The notes: generated from the sequence alone by a model not told the origin. Shown: positions 8,557-15,400, counted from the first letter of the stretch. The stretch: DNA of 15,615 nucleotides from Bacteroidales bacterium GP1 (GCA_001701105.1 DAAI01000057.1:11238-26852); one strand, 5' to 3'. Program-made: numbers and translations.

Positions 8557-8789
8557 ATTTAAATAGTATACCCTGAAAAAATTGTAATGTCCATAACCCG
8601 GCATCAAGACCGGGAAATCACTAAAGCAACACCGGAAAAGGCCATCATCCGGCTTTTCGCAGATGCCACAACGGCCTCTCCTATCATCGGCGTTACTATG
8701 ATATAACGCCAAAAAGTGCAAAATCGGTAAAAACATATCAAAAAAAGAAAAAAGGAGAGGAAATAGTTTGATAATAATTGTTAAAGTGT
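8557..8789. other. Leader region of the rhomboid operon, divergent from HU
   Basis: No supported gene. It contains two GC-rich inverted repeats, CCCGG/CCGGG near 8597-8614 and GGCGTTA/TAACGCC at 8689-8710, which would form hairpins in a minus-strand leader transcript. I cannot find a clean TAnnTTTG box for the rhomboid operon; its promoter is unassigned. Confidence 0.4.
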
Positions 8790-8797
8790 TATATTTG
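8767..8797 (+). promoter_or_regulatory. Canonical Bacteroidetes promoter of the HU gene
   Basis: TTTG at 8767-8770, a 19-base spacer, then TATATTTG at 8790-8797: an exact match to the TTTG / TAnnTTTG consensus. Predicted transcription start about 8803, giving a leader of roughly 90 bases before the HU ATG. Confidence 0.85.
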
Positions 8798-8851
8798 CCC
8801 CATAAATGAGAAAAGGAGGCTAATACCATTCATCATACAGCTTCAAGCCAT

Positions 8852-8883
8852 TGTATGTAACCAAAACTGTATGTAACCAAAAC
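8852..8883 (+). repeat. Perfect 2 x 16-bp tandem repeat in the HU leader
   Basis: TGTATGTAACCAAAAC occurs at 8852-8867 and again at 8868-8883 without mismatch, ending nine bases before the HU start codon. Each copy contains ATGTAA, a start codon directly followed by a stop. It may be a recent duplication or an RNA or protein recognition site. Confidence 0.95.
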
Positions 8884-8892
8884 AATAGAATT

Positions 8893-9156
8893 ATGAACAA
8901 GACAGATTTGATCAATGAGATCGCAGCGAAAGCCGGCCTCAACAAGACAGATGCAAAGAAAGCACTTGATGCAACACTGGAGTCAATAGAGCAGGCCCTC
9001 TGCAACGAGGATAAAGTTCAGCTCATCGGATTTGGCACATTCTCTGTTCAGGAGAAAGCTGCCCGCACCGGTATTAATCCCCGCACCAAAGAAAAAATCG
9101 AGATCCCGGTTCGCAAGGTGGTGAAATTCAAACCCGCCGCAGATCTCGGCAAATAG
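8893..9156 (+). CDS. HU-family DNA-binding protein
   Basis: 87 residues, standard HU length. This nucleoid protein binds and bends DNA as a dimer. Visible landmarks are the helical N-terminus MNKTDLINEIAAKAGLNKTD, the turn GFGTF (46-50) and the DNA-clasping arm RTGINPRTKEKIEIP (58-72). P63 is the conserved intercalating proline, and the protein ends VVKFKPAADL. The ATG at 8893 is chosen because the protein then starts exactly where HU proteins do. The frame also runs back to a TTG at 8851, but that extension lies across the tandem repeat. It has its own canonical promoter and a putative terminator, so it appears monocistronic. No Shine-Dalgarno lies directly before the start. Confidence 0.97.
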   Translation: MNKTDLINEIAAKAGLNKTDAKKALDATLESIEQALCNEDKVQLIGFGTFSVQEKAARTGINPRTKEKIEIPVRKVVKFKPAADLGK

Positions 9157-9183
9157 CAATCAGCCACATCTGGCGAGGTTATG

Positions 9184-9214
9184 AAGGGGATGGGTCGTAA
9201 AGGCGCATCCCTTT
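9184..9214 (+). terminator. Probable terminator of the HU gene
   Basis: AAGGGGATG (9184-9192) pairs with CATCCCTTT (9206-9214), nine pairs including one G-U, followed by CTCCTTGTTGT. A second copy of the left arm, AAGGGATG at 9262-9269, could also pair with CATCCCTT, giving an alternative fold. Confidence 0.55.
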
Positions 9215-9462
9215 CTCCTTGTTGTATCGGTGGTGATTTCATCATTTAAGGCTTCTGTCATAAGGGATGGGTACCGAAAATATATGGCAAAGATTGTATC
9301 ACGCCCATATAATCCAAGATCACTCCTCATAGAATAATATAATGAAAGAAATCGATGAAAATATCATCAACCGGAGTAATGATTGGTTTCATGGCGAGTG
9401 ATTGTTCATGCGGTAAAAATATCAGATGGAGTGGAATTTATGATATTGATATAAAATTACAT
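9215..9462. other. Intergenic between HU and argS
   Basis: No gene of normal size. I see one 19-codon ORF (9342-9401, MKEIDENIINRSNDWFHGE) with no clear promoter or ribosome site; it may be chance, a decayed gene end or a leader peptide. The region is AT-rich toward the argS promoter. No tRNA is visible. Confidence 0.4.
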
Positions 9463-9494
9463 TTTGGTGACATTGAAGAAATTTATTATATTTG
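9463..9494 (+). promoter_or_regulatory. Canonical promoter of the argS operon
   Basis: TTTG at 9463-9466, a 20-base spacer, then TATATTTG at 9487-9494. The predicted transcript starts near 9501, leaving only about 17 bases before the argS ATG. That is too short for a leader-based control element. Confidence 0.85.
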
Positions 9495-9517
9495 TAATTT
9501 AAAAGCATATTGAAAAG

Positions 9518-11296
9518 ATGACAATTGAGCAAACCATATCAGAGGGTGTCACCCAGGCACTGAAAGAATTATACGGTCTAAATATAGAGTCCGCAAAAAT
9601 TAATCCGGCTCCCACGCGCAAGGGTATAGAAGGAGATATGACCGTGATGGTGTTTCCATATGTGAAGTCGGCAGGCAAATCTCCGGAGAATGTAGGTAAA
9701 GAAATAGGAGAATGGCTTGTGAAGAATGTACATGCCATTGAGAAATTCAATGTGGAAAAAGGGTTTCTCAACCTCATAATATCAGCCGACCGGGGTCTGG
9801 AGATGCTGAAAACCATGGCAGCCGATGACAATTTTGGACTTACGTCAGCCGGAGAAGATTCGCCCCTCGTAATGATAGAATATTCGAGCCCGAATACCAA
9901 CAAGCCGCTTCATCTTGGCCATGTCCGCAATAACCTTCTTGGTTACTCGCTTGCCTGCATCCTTGCGGCCAATGGCAATAAAGTGGTAAAGACCAATATT
10001 GTTAACGACAGAGGTATCCATATCTGCAAATCAATGCTGGCATGGAAGAAATGGGGCAACGGCGCCACCCCGGAGTCGGCCGGCAAGAAAGGCGATCATC
10101 TAATAGGCGATTTCTATGTGGCTTTCGACAAACATTTTAAAGAAGAAGTCAAGGCCATTATGGAAAGCGAGAATATCGACGAGGAAGCTGCTAAGGCAAA
10201 ATCGCCTTTAATGGCCGAAGCCAGAGAAATGCTGCGCCTATGGGAAAAAGGGGATCCCGAAGTACGCAAACTCTGGGAAATGATGAATTCATGGGTCTAC
10301 GAAGGATTCGATGAGACGTATAAGCGGTTAGGTGTGGATTTCGATAAGATTTATTATGAATCCGACACCTATCTTGAAGGTAAAGAGTTGGTGCTTAAGG
10401 GGCTTGAGCAGGGTAAGATGTATAAAAAGGACGACGGCTCCGTGTGGGCTGATCTTACTCCGCAGGGTCTTGACCATAAACTGTTATTGCGCAGCGACGG
10501 CACATCAGTCTATATGACTCAGGATATAGGCACCGCCAAGCTCCGCTTCCGCGATTATCCGATCGATAGGATGATATATGTAGTGGGAAATGAGCAGAAT
10601 TATCATTTTCAAGTATTGTCGATTCTGCTCGACCGACTCGGGTTCAAATGGGGTAAAGATCTGCGTCATTTCAGCTATGGAATGGTGGAACTGCCCGAAG
10701 GGAAGATGAAAAGCCGCGAGGGAACCGTTGTGGATGCCGACGACCTGATGGATACAATGGTGAAATCAGCCTCCGAGACGAGTGCCGACAGATTCAATGA
10801 CATGGATGCCGAGGAGGCAGCCGAAGTGGCACGCATCGTCGGACTCGGTGCGTTGAAATATTTCCTCCTCAAAGTCGATCCTAAGAAAAACATGACCTTC
10901 AATCCTAAGGAATCGATTGATTTCAACGGAAATACAGGGCCCTTCATCCAATACACCTATGCCCGAATCCGATCGATTCTCCGCAAAGCAGAGGCAGAGG
11001 GTTATGGCCATGGCGAGCTTGCCCGTCCTAATGAGAAGGAAGCCACATTGATCCGGAAACTCGATGATTTCCGCAATGTAGTGAAAGATGCCGGTGAGCG
11101 ACTATCTCCCGCGCTAATAGCCAACTATTGCTATGATCTTGCTAAGGAGTATAATCAGTTCTATCATGACTTTTCAATTCTGCGCGAAGATGATGCAAAG
11201 GTGCGCGACCTGCGGCTGTTGATTTCAAGGCTAACTGCACGCACGCTCAAATCCGGCATGGGTCTTCTCGGAATAGAAATGCCGGAAAGGATGTAG
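9518..11296 (+). CDS. argS: Arginyl-tRNA synthetase
   Basis: Class I aminoacyl-tRNA synthetase of the cytoplasm: joins arginine to tRNA-Arg using ATP. 592 residues, normal for the family. Residues about 1-100 form the N-terminal tRNA-binding domain typical of ArgRS. The catalytic Rossmann domain carries the HIGH-type motif H132-L133-G134-H135 in KPLHLGHVRNN. The KMSKS-equivalent loop is K396-M397-K398-S399-R400-E401-G402. The family-typical segment FIQYTYARIRSI (476-487) leads into the all-helical DALR anticodon-binding domain (about 475-592), ending GLLGIEMPERM. The start at 9518 follows the canonical promoter closely and gives a full N-terminal domain. The BI-1-family gene follows 72 bases later without an obvious terminator, so read-through is likely. 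Confidence 0.98.
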   Translation: MTIEQTISEGVTQALKELYGLNIESAKINPAPTRKGIEGDMTVMVFPYVKSAGKSPENVGKEIGEWLVKNVHAIEKFNVEKGFLNLIISADRGLEMLKTMAADDNFGLTSAGEDSPLVMIEYSSPNTNKPLHLGHVRNNLLGYSLACILAANGNKVVKTNIVNDRGIHICKSMLAWKKWGNGATPESAGKKGDHLIGDFYVAFDKHFKEEVKAIMESENIDEEAAKAKSPLMAEAREMLRLWEKGDPEVRKLWEMMNSWVYEGFDETYKRLGVDFDKIYYESDTYLEGKELVLKGLEQGKMYKKDDGSVWADLTPQGLDHKLLLRSDGTSVYMTQDIGTAKLRFRDYPIDRMIYVVGNEQNYHFQVLSILLDRLGFKWGKDLRHFSYGMVELPEGKMKSREGTVVDADDLMDTMVKSASETSADRFNDMDAEEAAEVARIVGLGALKYFLLKVDPKKNMTFNPKESIDFNGNTGPFIQYTYARIRSILRKAEAEGYGHGELARPNEKEATLIRKLDDFRNVVKDAGERLSPALIANYCYDLAKEYNQFYHDFSILREDDAKVRDLRLLISRLTARTLKSGMGLLGIEMPERM

Positions 11297-11368
11297 CCGG
11301 AACACATATGGCACGATTCTTGTTGTGTAGTTAGTATGAATATATAAATCTCTTCTAAAAGAAATATT

Positions 11369-12088
11369 ATGCAGTACGACAATCAGGGTTCTACCCCTCC
11401 TCCTTTTTACGGGAGTCAAGATGTGACGCGGCAGACAAATGCCGTAATGAGAAAAGTTTATGTGCGTATGTTCATCGGGCTTCTGATCTCGGCCTTCTGC
11501 GCATTGGGCGTTGCATCGTCGCGTACGCTTGCAATGGCCTTGTTAGGCAATCAGCTCGTGTTCTGGGGAATGTTTATTGCATTGATCGTGATGGCCTTCA
11601 TGATACCGATGCGCCTTCAGAAGATGCGTACAGGCACGGTATTGCTCCTGTTCTTACTATATTCGGCTCTGATGGGAGCATTCCTCGCGCCGGTATTCAT
11701 GGTATATAACCTCGGGACAATAGCCTATGTGTTCTTCATTACAGCCGGTACATTCGGAGCAATGTCGGTGTTCGGCTATTTTACGAAGCAAGATCTATCG
11801 CGGATAGGAGCGTTCCTTATAATGGCCCTGATTGGGCTTATTATCGCCTCAATAGTCAATATCTTCCTGCACAGCAGTACTATGGAATGGATTATATCCA
11901 TCGCAGGAGTGTTGATATTCACCGGACTTACTGCCTGGGATACGCAGCAAGTGCGCCGTATGGCGGAGGCCAACCTTGACCCGGCCATGACCGACAAGCT
12001 GGCCACAATGGGTGCGATGAACCTTTACCTTGACTTCATCAATATGTTCCTCTATCTGCTCCGAATTTTCGGAGGTTCAAGAGACTGA
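11369..12088 (+). CDS. Bax inhibitor-1/YccA-family integral membrane protein
   Basis: 239 residues. After a polar Pro-rich N-terminus (STPPPFYG, 8-15) come seven predicted membrane segments (roughly 31-50, 62-82, 89-111, 117-137, 147-167, 172-190, 212-232). The two Asp residues that form the pH/calcium-sensing pair in bacterial BI-1 homologues such as YetJ are recognisable: D191 in TAWDTQ and D222 in LYLDFINMFLYLLR. Family members are linked to calcium leak or to control of membrane proteolysis by FtsH; which applies here is unknown. It is probably co-transcribed with argS upstream, since I see no convincing TAnnTTTG box in the 72-base gap. The stop codon overlaps the next start as TGATG, suggesting translational coupling. 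Confidence 0.94.
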   Translation: MQYDNQGSTPPPFYGSQDVTRQTNAVMRKVYVRMFIGLLISAFCALGVASSRTLAMALLGNQLVFWGMFIALIVMAFMIPMRLQKMRTGTVLLLFLLYSALMGAFLAPVFMVYNLGTIAYVFFITAGTFGAMSVFGYFTKQDLSRIGAFLIMALIGLIIASIVNIFLHSSTMEWIISIAGVLIFTGLTAWDTQQVRRMAEANLDPAMTDKLATMGAMNLYLDFINMFLYLLRIFGGSRD

Positions 12089-12351
12089 TGCTCATGACAA
12101 GGGAAGATTTTTCCAAAACGGTATTAAGAGCCGTGGAGCGGTATATTGCCGATGAAGAGGTCTTTGACGATCACGCCCAGCTTACGGTGAATCCGACAAA
12201 TCTGGAGATTGATATAGTCGACGGCGATGAGGACATTCCGGATGATATTGACCAGTATGATGTGATGGATTTGCTAACGATGGGAATGGAAGGACATTGG
12301 CAACCGGATGCGGAGGCCATTGCCTCTCTGGCAGAAGAATATATCGACTGA
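12088..12351 (+). CDS. Small acidic protein of unknown function, coupled to the BI-1 gene
   Basis: 87 residues; not recognised. It is very acidic, with 25 Asp/Glu against four Lys/Arg. It begins with a likely helix (MTREDFSKTVLRAVERYIAD), has a central strand-like LTVNPTNLEIDIVDG, an Asp-rich stretch DGDEDIPDDIDQYDVMDLL (45-63), and ends in a helix. No signal peptide, membrane segment or metal motif is seen, so it should be cytoplasmic. It shares one base with the stop of the BI-1-family gene (TGATG); a second ATG at 12094 is an alternative start. The balanced codon use and tight overlap argue that it is real. A role with the neighbouring membrane protein is only guilt by association. Confidence 0.75.
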   Translation: MLMTREDFSKTVLRAVERYIADEEVFDDHAQLTVNPTNLEIDIVDGDEDIPDDIDQYDVMDLLTMGMEGHWQPDAEAIASLAEEYID

Positions 12352-12371
12352 AAGTCGAGATGAATAAATTA

Positions 12372-12399
12372 CGGGCGCCTTCAGCAATGAGGGCGCCCG
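12372..12399. terminator. Shared hairpin between convergent genes
   Basis: Perfect stem CGGGCGCC (12372-12379) with GGCGCCCG (12392-12399) around a 12-base loop. On the minus strand it is followed by TAATTTATTC, so it best serves pnp, whose stop is 24 bases before it. On the plus strand the tail has no T run, so termination of the argS operon there is less certain. Confidence 0.65.
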
Positions 12400-12422
12400 C
12401 AGTATGTGGGGATATCAGAAGA

Positions 12423-14768
12423 TTAGTTCTGGTTCTGTTCGTTGTCGCGACGTGGTCCGCGCTCACCGTCGCGACGCGGTCCACGGTCACCATCGCGACG
12501 CGGTCCGCGGTCACCGTCACGTCGCGATCCACGGTCACCATCACGTCGCGGTCCGCGGTCACCGTCACGACGCGGTCCACGGTCGCCATCGCGTCGCGGA
12601 CGAGCCTCACGCTCCACATAGCCTTCCGGTTTGGGGAGCAACGCCCGCATCGATAGACGGAATTTACCGGTCTTCTTATCAATTTCGAGTAATTTTACAC
12701 GAACCTTGTCACCTTCCTTGAGTCCGGAAGCCTCCATGTCGTTGAGGCGATCCCAAGAGATTTCGGATATGTGCAGCAACCCGTCGCGGCCGGGCATAAA
12801 TTCAACAAATGCACCAAAGTCGAGAATCGAACGCACAGTGCCGTCGTAGATTTCTCCTTCCTCCGGCTGAGCCACGATGGCCTTGATTTTAGCAAGGGCG
12901 GCTTCAATGCTTTCCTTATCTTTAGAAGCGATCTCGACGCGGCCGATTCCAAGGGTCTCATCTTCATCAATGGAGATGGTTGTGCCGGTCTCCTCTTGAA
13001 TACCCTGAATAATCTTGCCTTGGGGACCTATCACCGCACCTATCATCTCCTTCGGAATCTCGATTGTCACGAGACGCGGAACATGAGGCTTATAGTCTTC
13101 ACGAGCCTCGGGGATGGTGTCGTGTATTATCCCGAGAATGTGCATGCGTCCGTCGCGAGCCTGATTGAGGGCTTTCTCAAGCACTTCATAACTCAGACCA
13201 TCGCACTTGATGTCCATCTGGGTTGCTGTGATACCTTTATCCGTGCCCGTGACCTTAAAGTCCATATCGCCGAGATGATCCTCGTCACCGAGAATGTCGG
13301 ACAGGATGGCATATTTCACGTTGCCGGCATCAGAAATAAGCCCCATTGCCACACCGGCCACCGGACGCTTCATCTTCACGCCGGCATCGAGCAGGGCAAG
13401 CGTGCCGCCGCATACCGTGGCCATTGAAGAACTGCCGTTACTTTCGAGGATGTCGGAGACAATGCGGCAGGTATAAGGGAAATTATCGGGGAACATACGC
13501 TTCAAAGCACGATGTGCAAGATTGCCATGGCCAATCTCGCGTCGGCCGACGCCGCGTTGTGCCTTTGCCTCGCCCGTGGAGAAGGGCGGGAAGTTGTAAT
13601 GAAGGAGGAAACGCTCCTTGCTCTGGTCGAGAACATTGTCGACAATCTTCTCATCAAGAGTTGTGCCGAGGGTGGCGGTCACGAGAGCCTGCGTCTCTCC
13701 ACGGGTAAAGATAGCTGCACCATGAGGGCCGGGGAGATAGTCGATTTCGCACCAGATAGGACGAATCTCAGTGGTTTTGCGGCCGTCGAGGCGGATCCCC
13801 TCGTCAAGAACGCAACGACGCATGGCTTCTTTCTCCACGTCATGATAATATCGCTTCACCATGGCCTCGCGCTGAGCCTCGCTGTATTTTTCAAGCTGCT
13901 CCTCGGTCATCTCCGGAAGTGATGCTATGTATTCATCACGGATTGCATCGAACGATTCATTGCGCCAATGCTTGTCGGCACATCCTGCTTTTGCAATGGC
14001 ATAAGCCTTGTCGTAACATTTCTCGCGTACATCGGCGCGGAGCTCCTCGTCGTTGATTTCGTGGTTATATTCGCGCTTTGCCTCCTTACCGGCTTCCTTC
14101 ATAAGCTCGATCTGAGCCACGCACTGCTTCTTTATTTCTTCATGGGCCACTTTAAGAGCTTCGAGAAGTTCGGCTTCAGAAACTTCGTTCATCTCTCCCT
14201 CGACCATCATGATATTGTCGTAGGTTGCGCCGACCATAAGCTCAATATCGGCTTTCTCAATCTGTGAGAATGTGGGATTGATTACCCATTCACCATCCAC
14301 CCGGGCTACTCTCACTTCTGAGATCGGGCCGTTGAAAGGAATATCGGAGCATGCAAGGGCTGCAGAAGCCGCGATGCCTGCCAGAGCATCCGGAGCATCA
14401 TTCTCATCGGCTGAGAAGAGTGTGACATTCACAAAGGTCTCAGCATGATAATTGTCGGGGAACAGAGGACGGAGCACACGGTCGACGAGGCGTGAAGTAA
14501 GGATCTCATAGTCGTTGGCACGTCCTTCGCGCTTGAGGAAACCGCCGGGATAGCGGCCGATGGAGGCATATTTCTCTTTGTACTCAACGGTAAGGGGCAT
14601 GAAATCCACCCCTTCGCCGGCCTCACGGGCCGAGCATACAGTGGCAAGGAGCATCGTATTGCCCATGCGCACCTCTACTGCGCCGTCAGCCTGCTTTGCG
14701 AGCTTACCCGTCTCTATGGTGATTTCTCTGCCGTCGGGGAGGCTGATGGTCTTTTTGATAGGATTCAT
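12423..14768 (-). CDS. pnp: Polyribonucleotide nucleotidyltransferase (PNPase)
   Basis: 3'-to-5' phosphorolytic exoribonuclease that degrades mRNA to nucleoside diphosphates; in other bacteria it works as a trimer and in degradosomes. 781 residues. Domain order: RNase PH-like domain 1 (about 10-145), helical linker (about 200-310), RNase PH-like domain 2 (about 325-555), KH domain (about 565-625; GPQGK at 581-585) and S1 domain (about 637-709; DFGAFVEF at 650-657). Catalytic residues equivalent to E. coli D486, D492 and K494 are D497, D503 and K505 in DEDHLGDMDFK; the phosphate-site serines are in NGSSSM (444-449). After S1 comes a repetitive Arg/Asp/Gly/Pro tail (723-781), presumably disordered and RNA- or protein-binding. 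It has its own promoter and converges on the argS operon. Confidence 0.98.
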   Translation of the reverse strand: MNPIKKTISLPDGREITIETGKLAKQADGAVEVRMGNTMLLATVCSAREAGEGVDFMPLTVEYKEKYASIGRYPGGFLKREGRANDYEILTSRLVDRVLRPLFPDNYHAETFVNVTLFSADENDAPDALAGIAASAALACSDIPFNGPISEVRVARVDGEWVINPTFSQIEKADIELMVGATYDNIMMVEGEMNEVSEAELLEALKVAHEEIKKQCVAQIELMKEAGKEAKREYNHEINDEELRADVREKCYDKAYAIAKAGCADKHWRNESFDAIRDEYIASLPEMTEEQLEKYSEAQREAMVKRYYHDVEKEAMRRCVLDEGIRLDGRKTTEIRPIWCEIDYLPGPHGAAIFTRGETQALVTATLGTTLDEKIVDNVLDQSKERFLLHYNFPPFSTGEAKAQRGVGRREIGHGNLAHRALKRMFPDNFPYTCRIVSDILESNGSSSMATVCGGTLALLDAGVKMKRPVAGVAMGLISDAGNVKYAILSDILGDEDHLGDMDFKVTGTDKGITATQMDIKCDGLSYEVLEKALNQARDGRMHILGIIHDTIPEAREDYKPHVPRLVTIEIPKEMIGAVIGPQGKIIQGIQEETGTTISIDEDETLGIGRVEIASKDKESIEAALAKIKAIVAQPEEGEIYDGTVRSILDFGAFVEFMPGRDGLLHISEISWDRLNDMEASGLKEGDKVRVKLLEIDKKTGKFRLSMRALLPKPEGYVEREARPRRDGDRGPRRDGDRGPRRDGDRGSRRDGDRGPRRDGDRGPRRDGERGPRRDNEQNQN
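12456..12599 (-). repeat. Six 24-bp tandem repeats encoding the PNPase tail
   Basis: Six direct 24-bp units at 12456-12479, 12480-12503, 12504-12527, 12528-12551, 12552-12575 and 12576-12599. They encode six copies of an octapeptide close to PRRDGDRG (residues 724-771; one copy begins with Ser and one has Glu for the second Asp), followed by a partial PRRD. On the plus strand units 1, 3 and 5 begin tccgcg, while units 2, 4 and 6 begin tccacg, giving a 48-bp higher-order period. The unit length keeps the reading frame if copy number changes. Confidence 0.95.
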
Positions 14769-14839
14769 AATTTCTTTATTGTTTCGCGTTCAAATGGCGT
14801 TTGCTTAAGCCTCTCTTTCGGCTCAGCGCAAAAACTTTG

Positions 14840-14847
14840 CAAAGATA
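14840..14847 (-). promoter_or_regulatory. Promoter -7 box for pnp
   Basis: TATCTTTG on the minus strand fits TAnnTTTG, about 71 bases upstream of the pnp ATG. No TTTG is seen at the expected -33 distance. Predicted leader about 65 bases. Confidence 0.6.
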
Positions 14848-14984
14848 ACGATTTTTTCTCATTTATCCTTCATAACGCCCCAAAAACCAATGCTACTTAC
14901 TTCTCAAACTGCCGTTTTCGCTTCCCAGAGAATCGCCTTCGCTGAGCAGAGACACCGGAATAGGAAAAAAGTTTTGCTCCTTAT

Positions 14985-15002
14985 GCATTCTGCATAGAAT
15001 GC
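14985..15002. promoter_or_regulatory. Palindrome between divergent promoters
   Basis: GCATTCT (14985-14991) and AGAATGC (14996-15002) form a perfect 7-bp inverted repeat around GCAT. It lies about 45 bases upstream of the rightward promoter and about 140 from the pnp promoter. The operator-like position is suggestive, but neither arm is followed by a T run, so it is not a terminator. Confidence 0.4.
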
Positions 15003-15023
15003 TGCAGGCTACTTCTTTTAAAT

Positions 15024-15055
15024 CTTGATTATGCGCTGAAAAATAATTATCTTTG
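15024..15055 (+). promoter_or_regulatory. Rightward promoter upstream of the last gene
   Basis: CTTG at 15024-15027, a 20-base spacer, then TATCTTTG at 15048-15055: one mismatch at -33 and an exact -7 box. The predicted start is near 15060, about 340 bases before the exported-protein gene, leaving an unusually long leader or room for small genes. Confidence 0.65.
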
Positions 15056-15090
15056 CACCGTAATAATACCCCCGGATAGCTTGACGAGTC

Positions 15091-15210
15091 ATGGATTACG
15101 GGGAATCATCACTGCAAATATATTGCGAATTTATGATTAAACATATTTGGGCTAAAAATACTTCAAAAGTTGCCAATTGCAAGTATGCAATAAAAATCAA
15201 TAATACATGA
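15091..15210 (+). CDS. Possible 39-residue small protein, unknown
   Basis: Not recognised. ATG at 15091, about 30 bases after the predicted transcription start; the product begins MDYGESSLQIYCEF and is Lys/Asn-rich toward its end. It has no signal peptide or clear membrane segment. Its TGA overlaps the start of the next small ORF as ATGA. AT-rich sequence yields such ORFs by chance, so this is tentative; the region may simply be leader RNA. Confidence 0.2.
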   Translation: MDYGESSLQIYCEFMIKHIWAKNTSKVANCKYAIKINNT

Positions 15211-15356
15211 AGTTTATACTTTCCCGCAATAAAGAATATGAAAATGATTCCAAAAAATGGATGATAGGTTACGCTGTTTATTCTGGCATATCCTTAAGAT
15301 CAGCTTGGAGCTCTGAAATATCTCTCTACGGAATAATGCAAGGGGAAATAAATTAG
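15207..15356 (+). CDS. Possible 49-residue small protein, unknown
   Basis: Not recognised. ATG at 15207 overlaps the previous ORF's stop in the classic ATGA arrangement; TAG ends at 15356, 44 bases before the exported-protein gene. The first part is charged (MKFILSRNKEYENDSKKW); the second (MIGYAVYSGISLRSAW) is mildly hydrophobic and aromatic, but weak for a membrane helix. It may be a real small gene in an operon with its neighbours, a decayed gene, or chance. Confidence 0.25.
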   Translation: MKFILSRNKEYENDSKKWMIGYAVYSGISLRSAWSSEISLYGIMQGEIN

Positions 15357-15400
15357 ATATTGGATTGATTAATATAATGATAAACCGATAAATTGAAGTT

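Noticed and set aside
8557..8829. N-terminal extension of the first rhomboid by 91 codons
   Set aside because: The frame is open, but the extension covers two GC-rich hairpins and the divergent HU promoter, and does not look like a rhomboid N-terminus. The ATG at 8556 gives a normal protein.
8851..8892. TTG start adding 14 residues to HU
   Set aside because: The extra codons fall on the tandem repeat, and HU proteins normally begin at the MNKTDLI-type sequence that starts at 8893.
12456..12599. CRISPR-like array
   Set aside because: The 24-bp units are directly adjacent with no unique spacers and encode an in-frame protein tail; no cas genes are nearby.
12297..12721. Plus-strand frames with Thr/Val/Arg or Arg/His repeats over the pnp 3' end
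   Set aside because: They are antisense reflections of the 24-bp repeats that encode the PNPase tail and have no independent support.
12771..14267. Several long plus-strand ORFs opposite pnp
   Set aside because: Their translations lack domain features, while the minus-strand PNPase explains the whole interval with all catalytic motifs.
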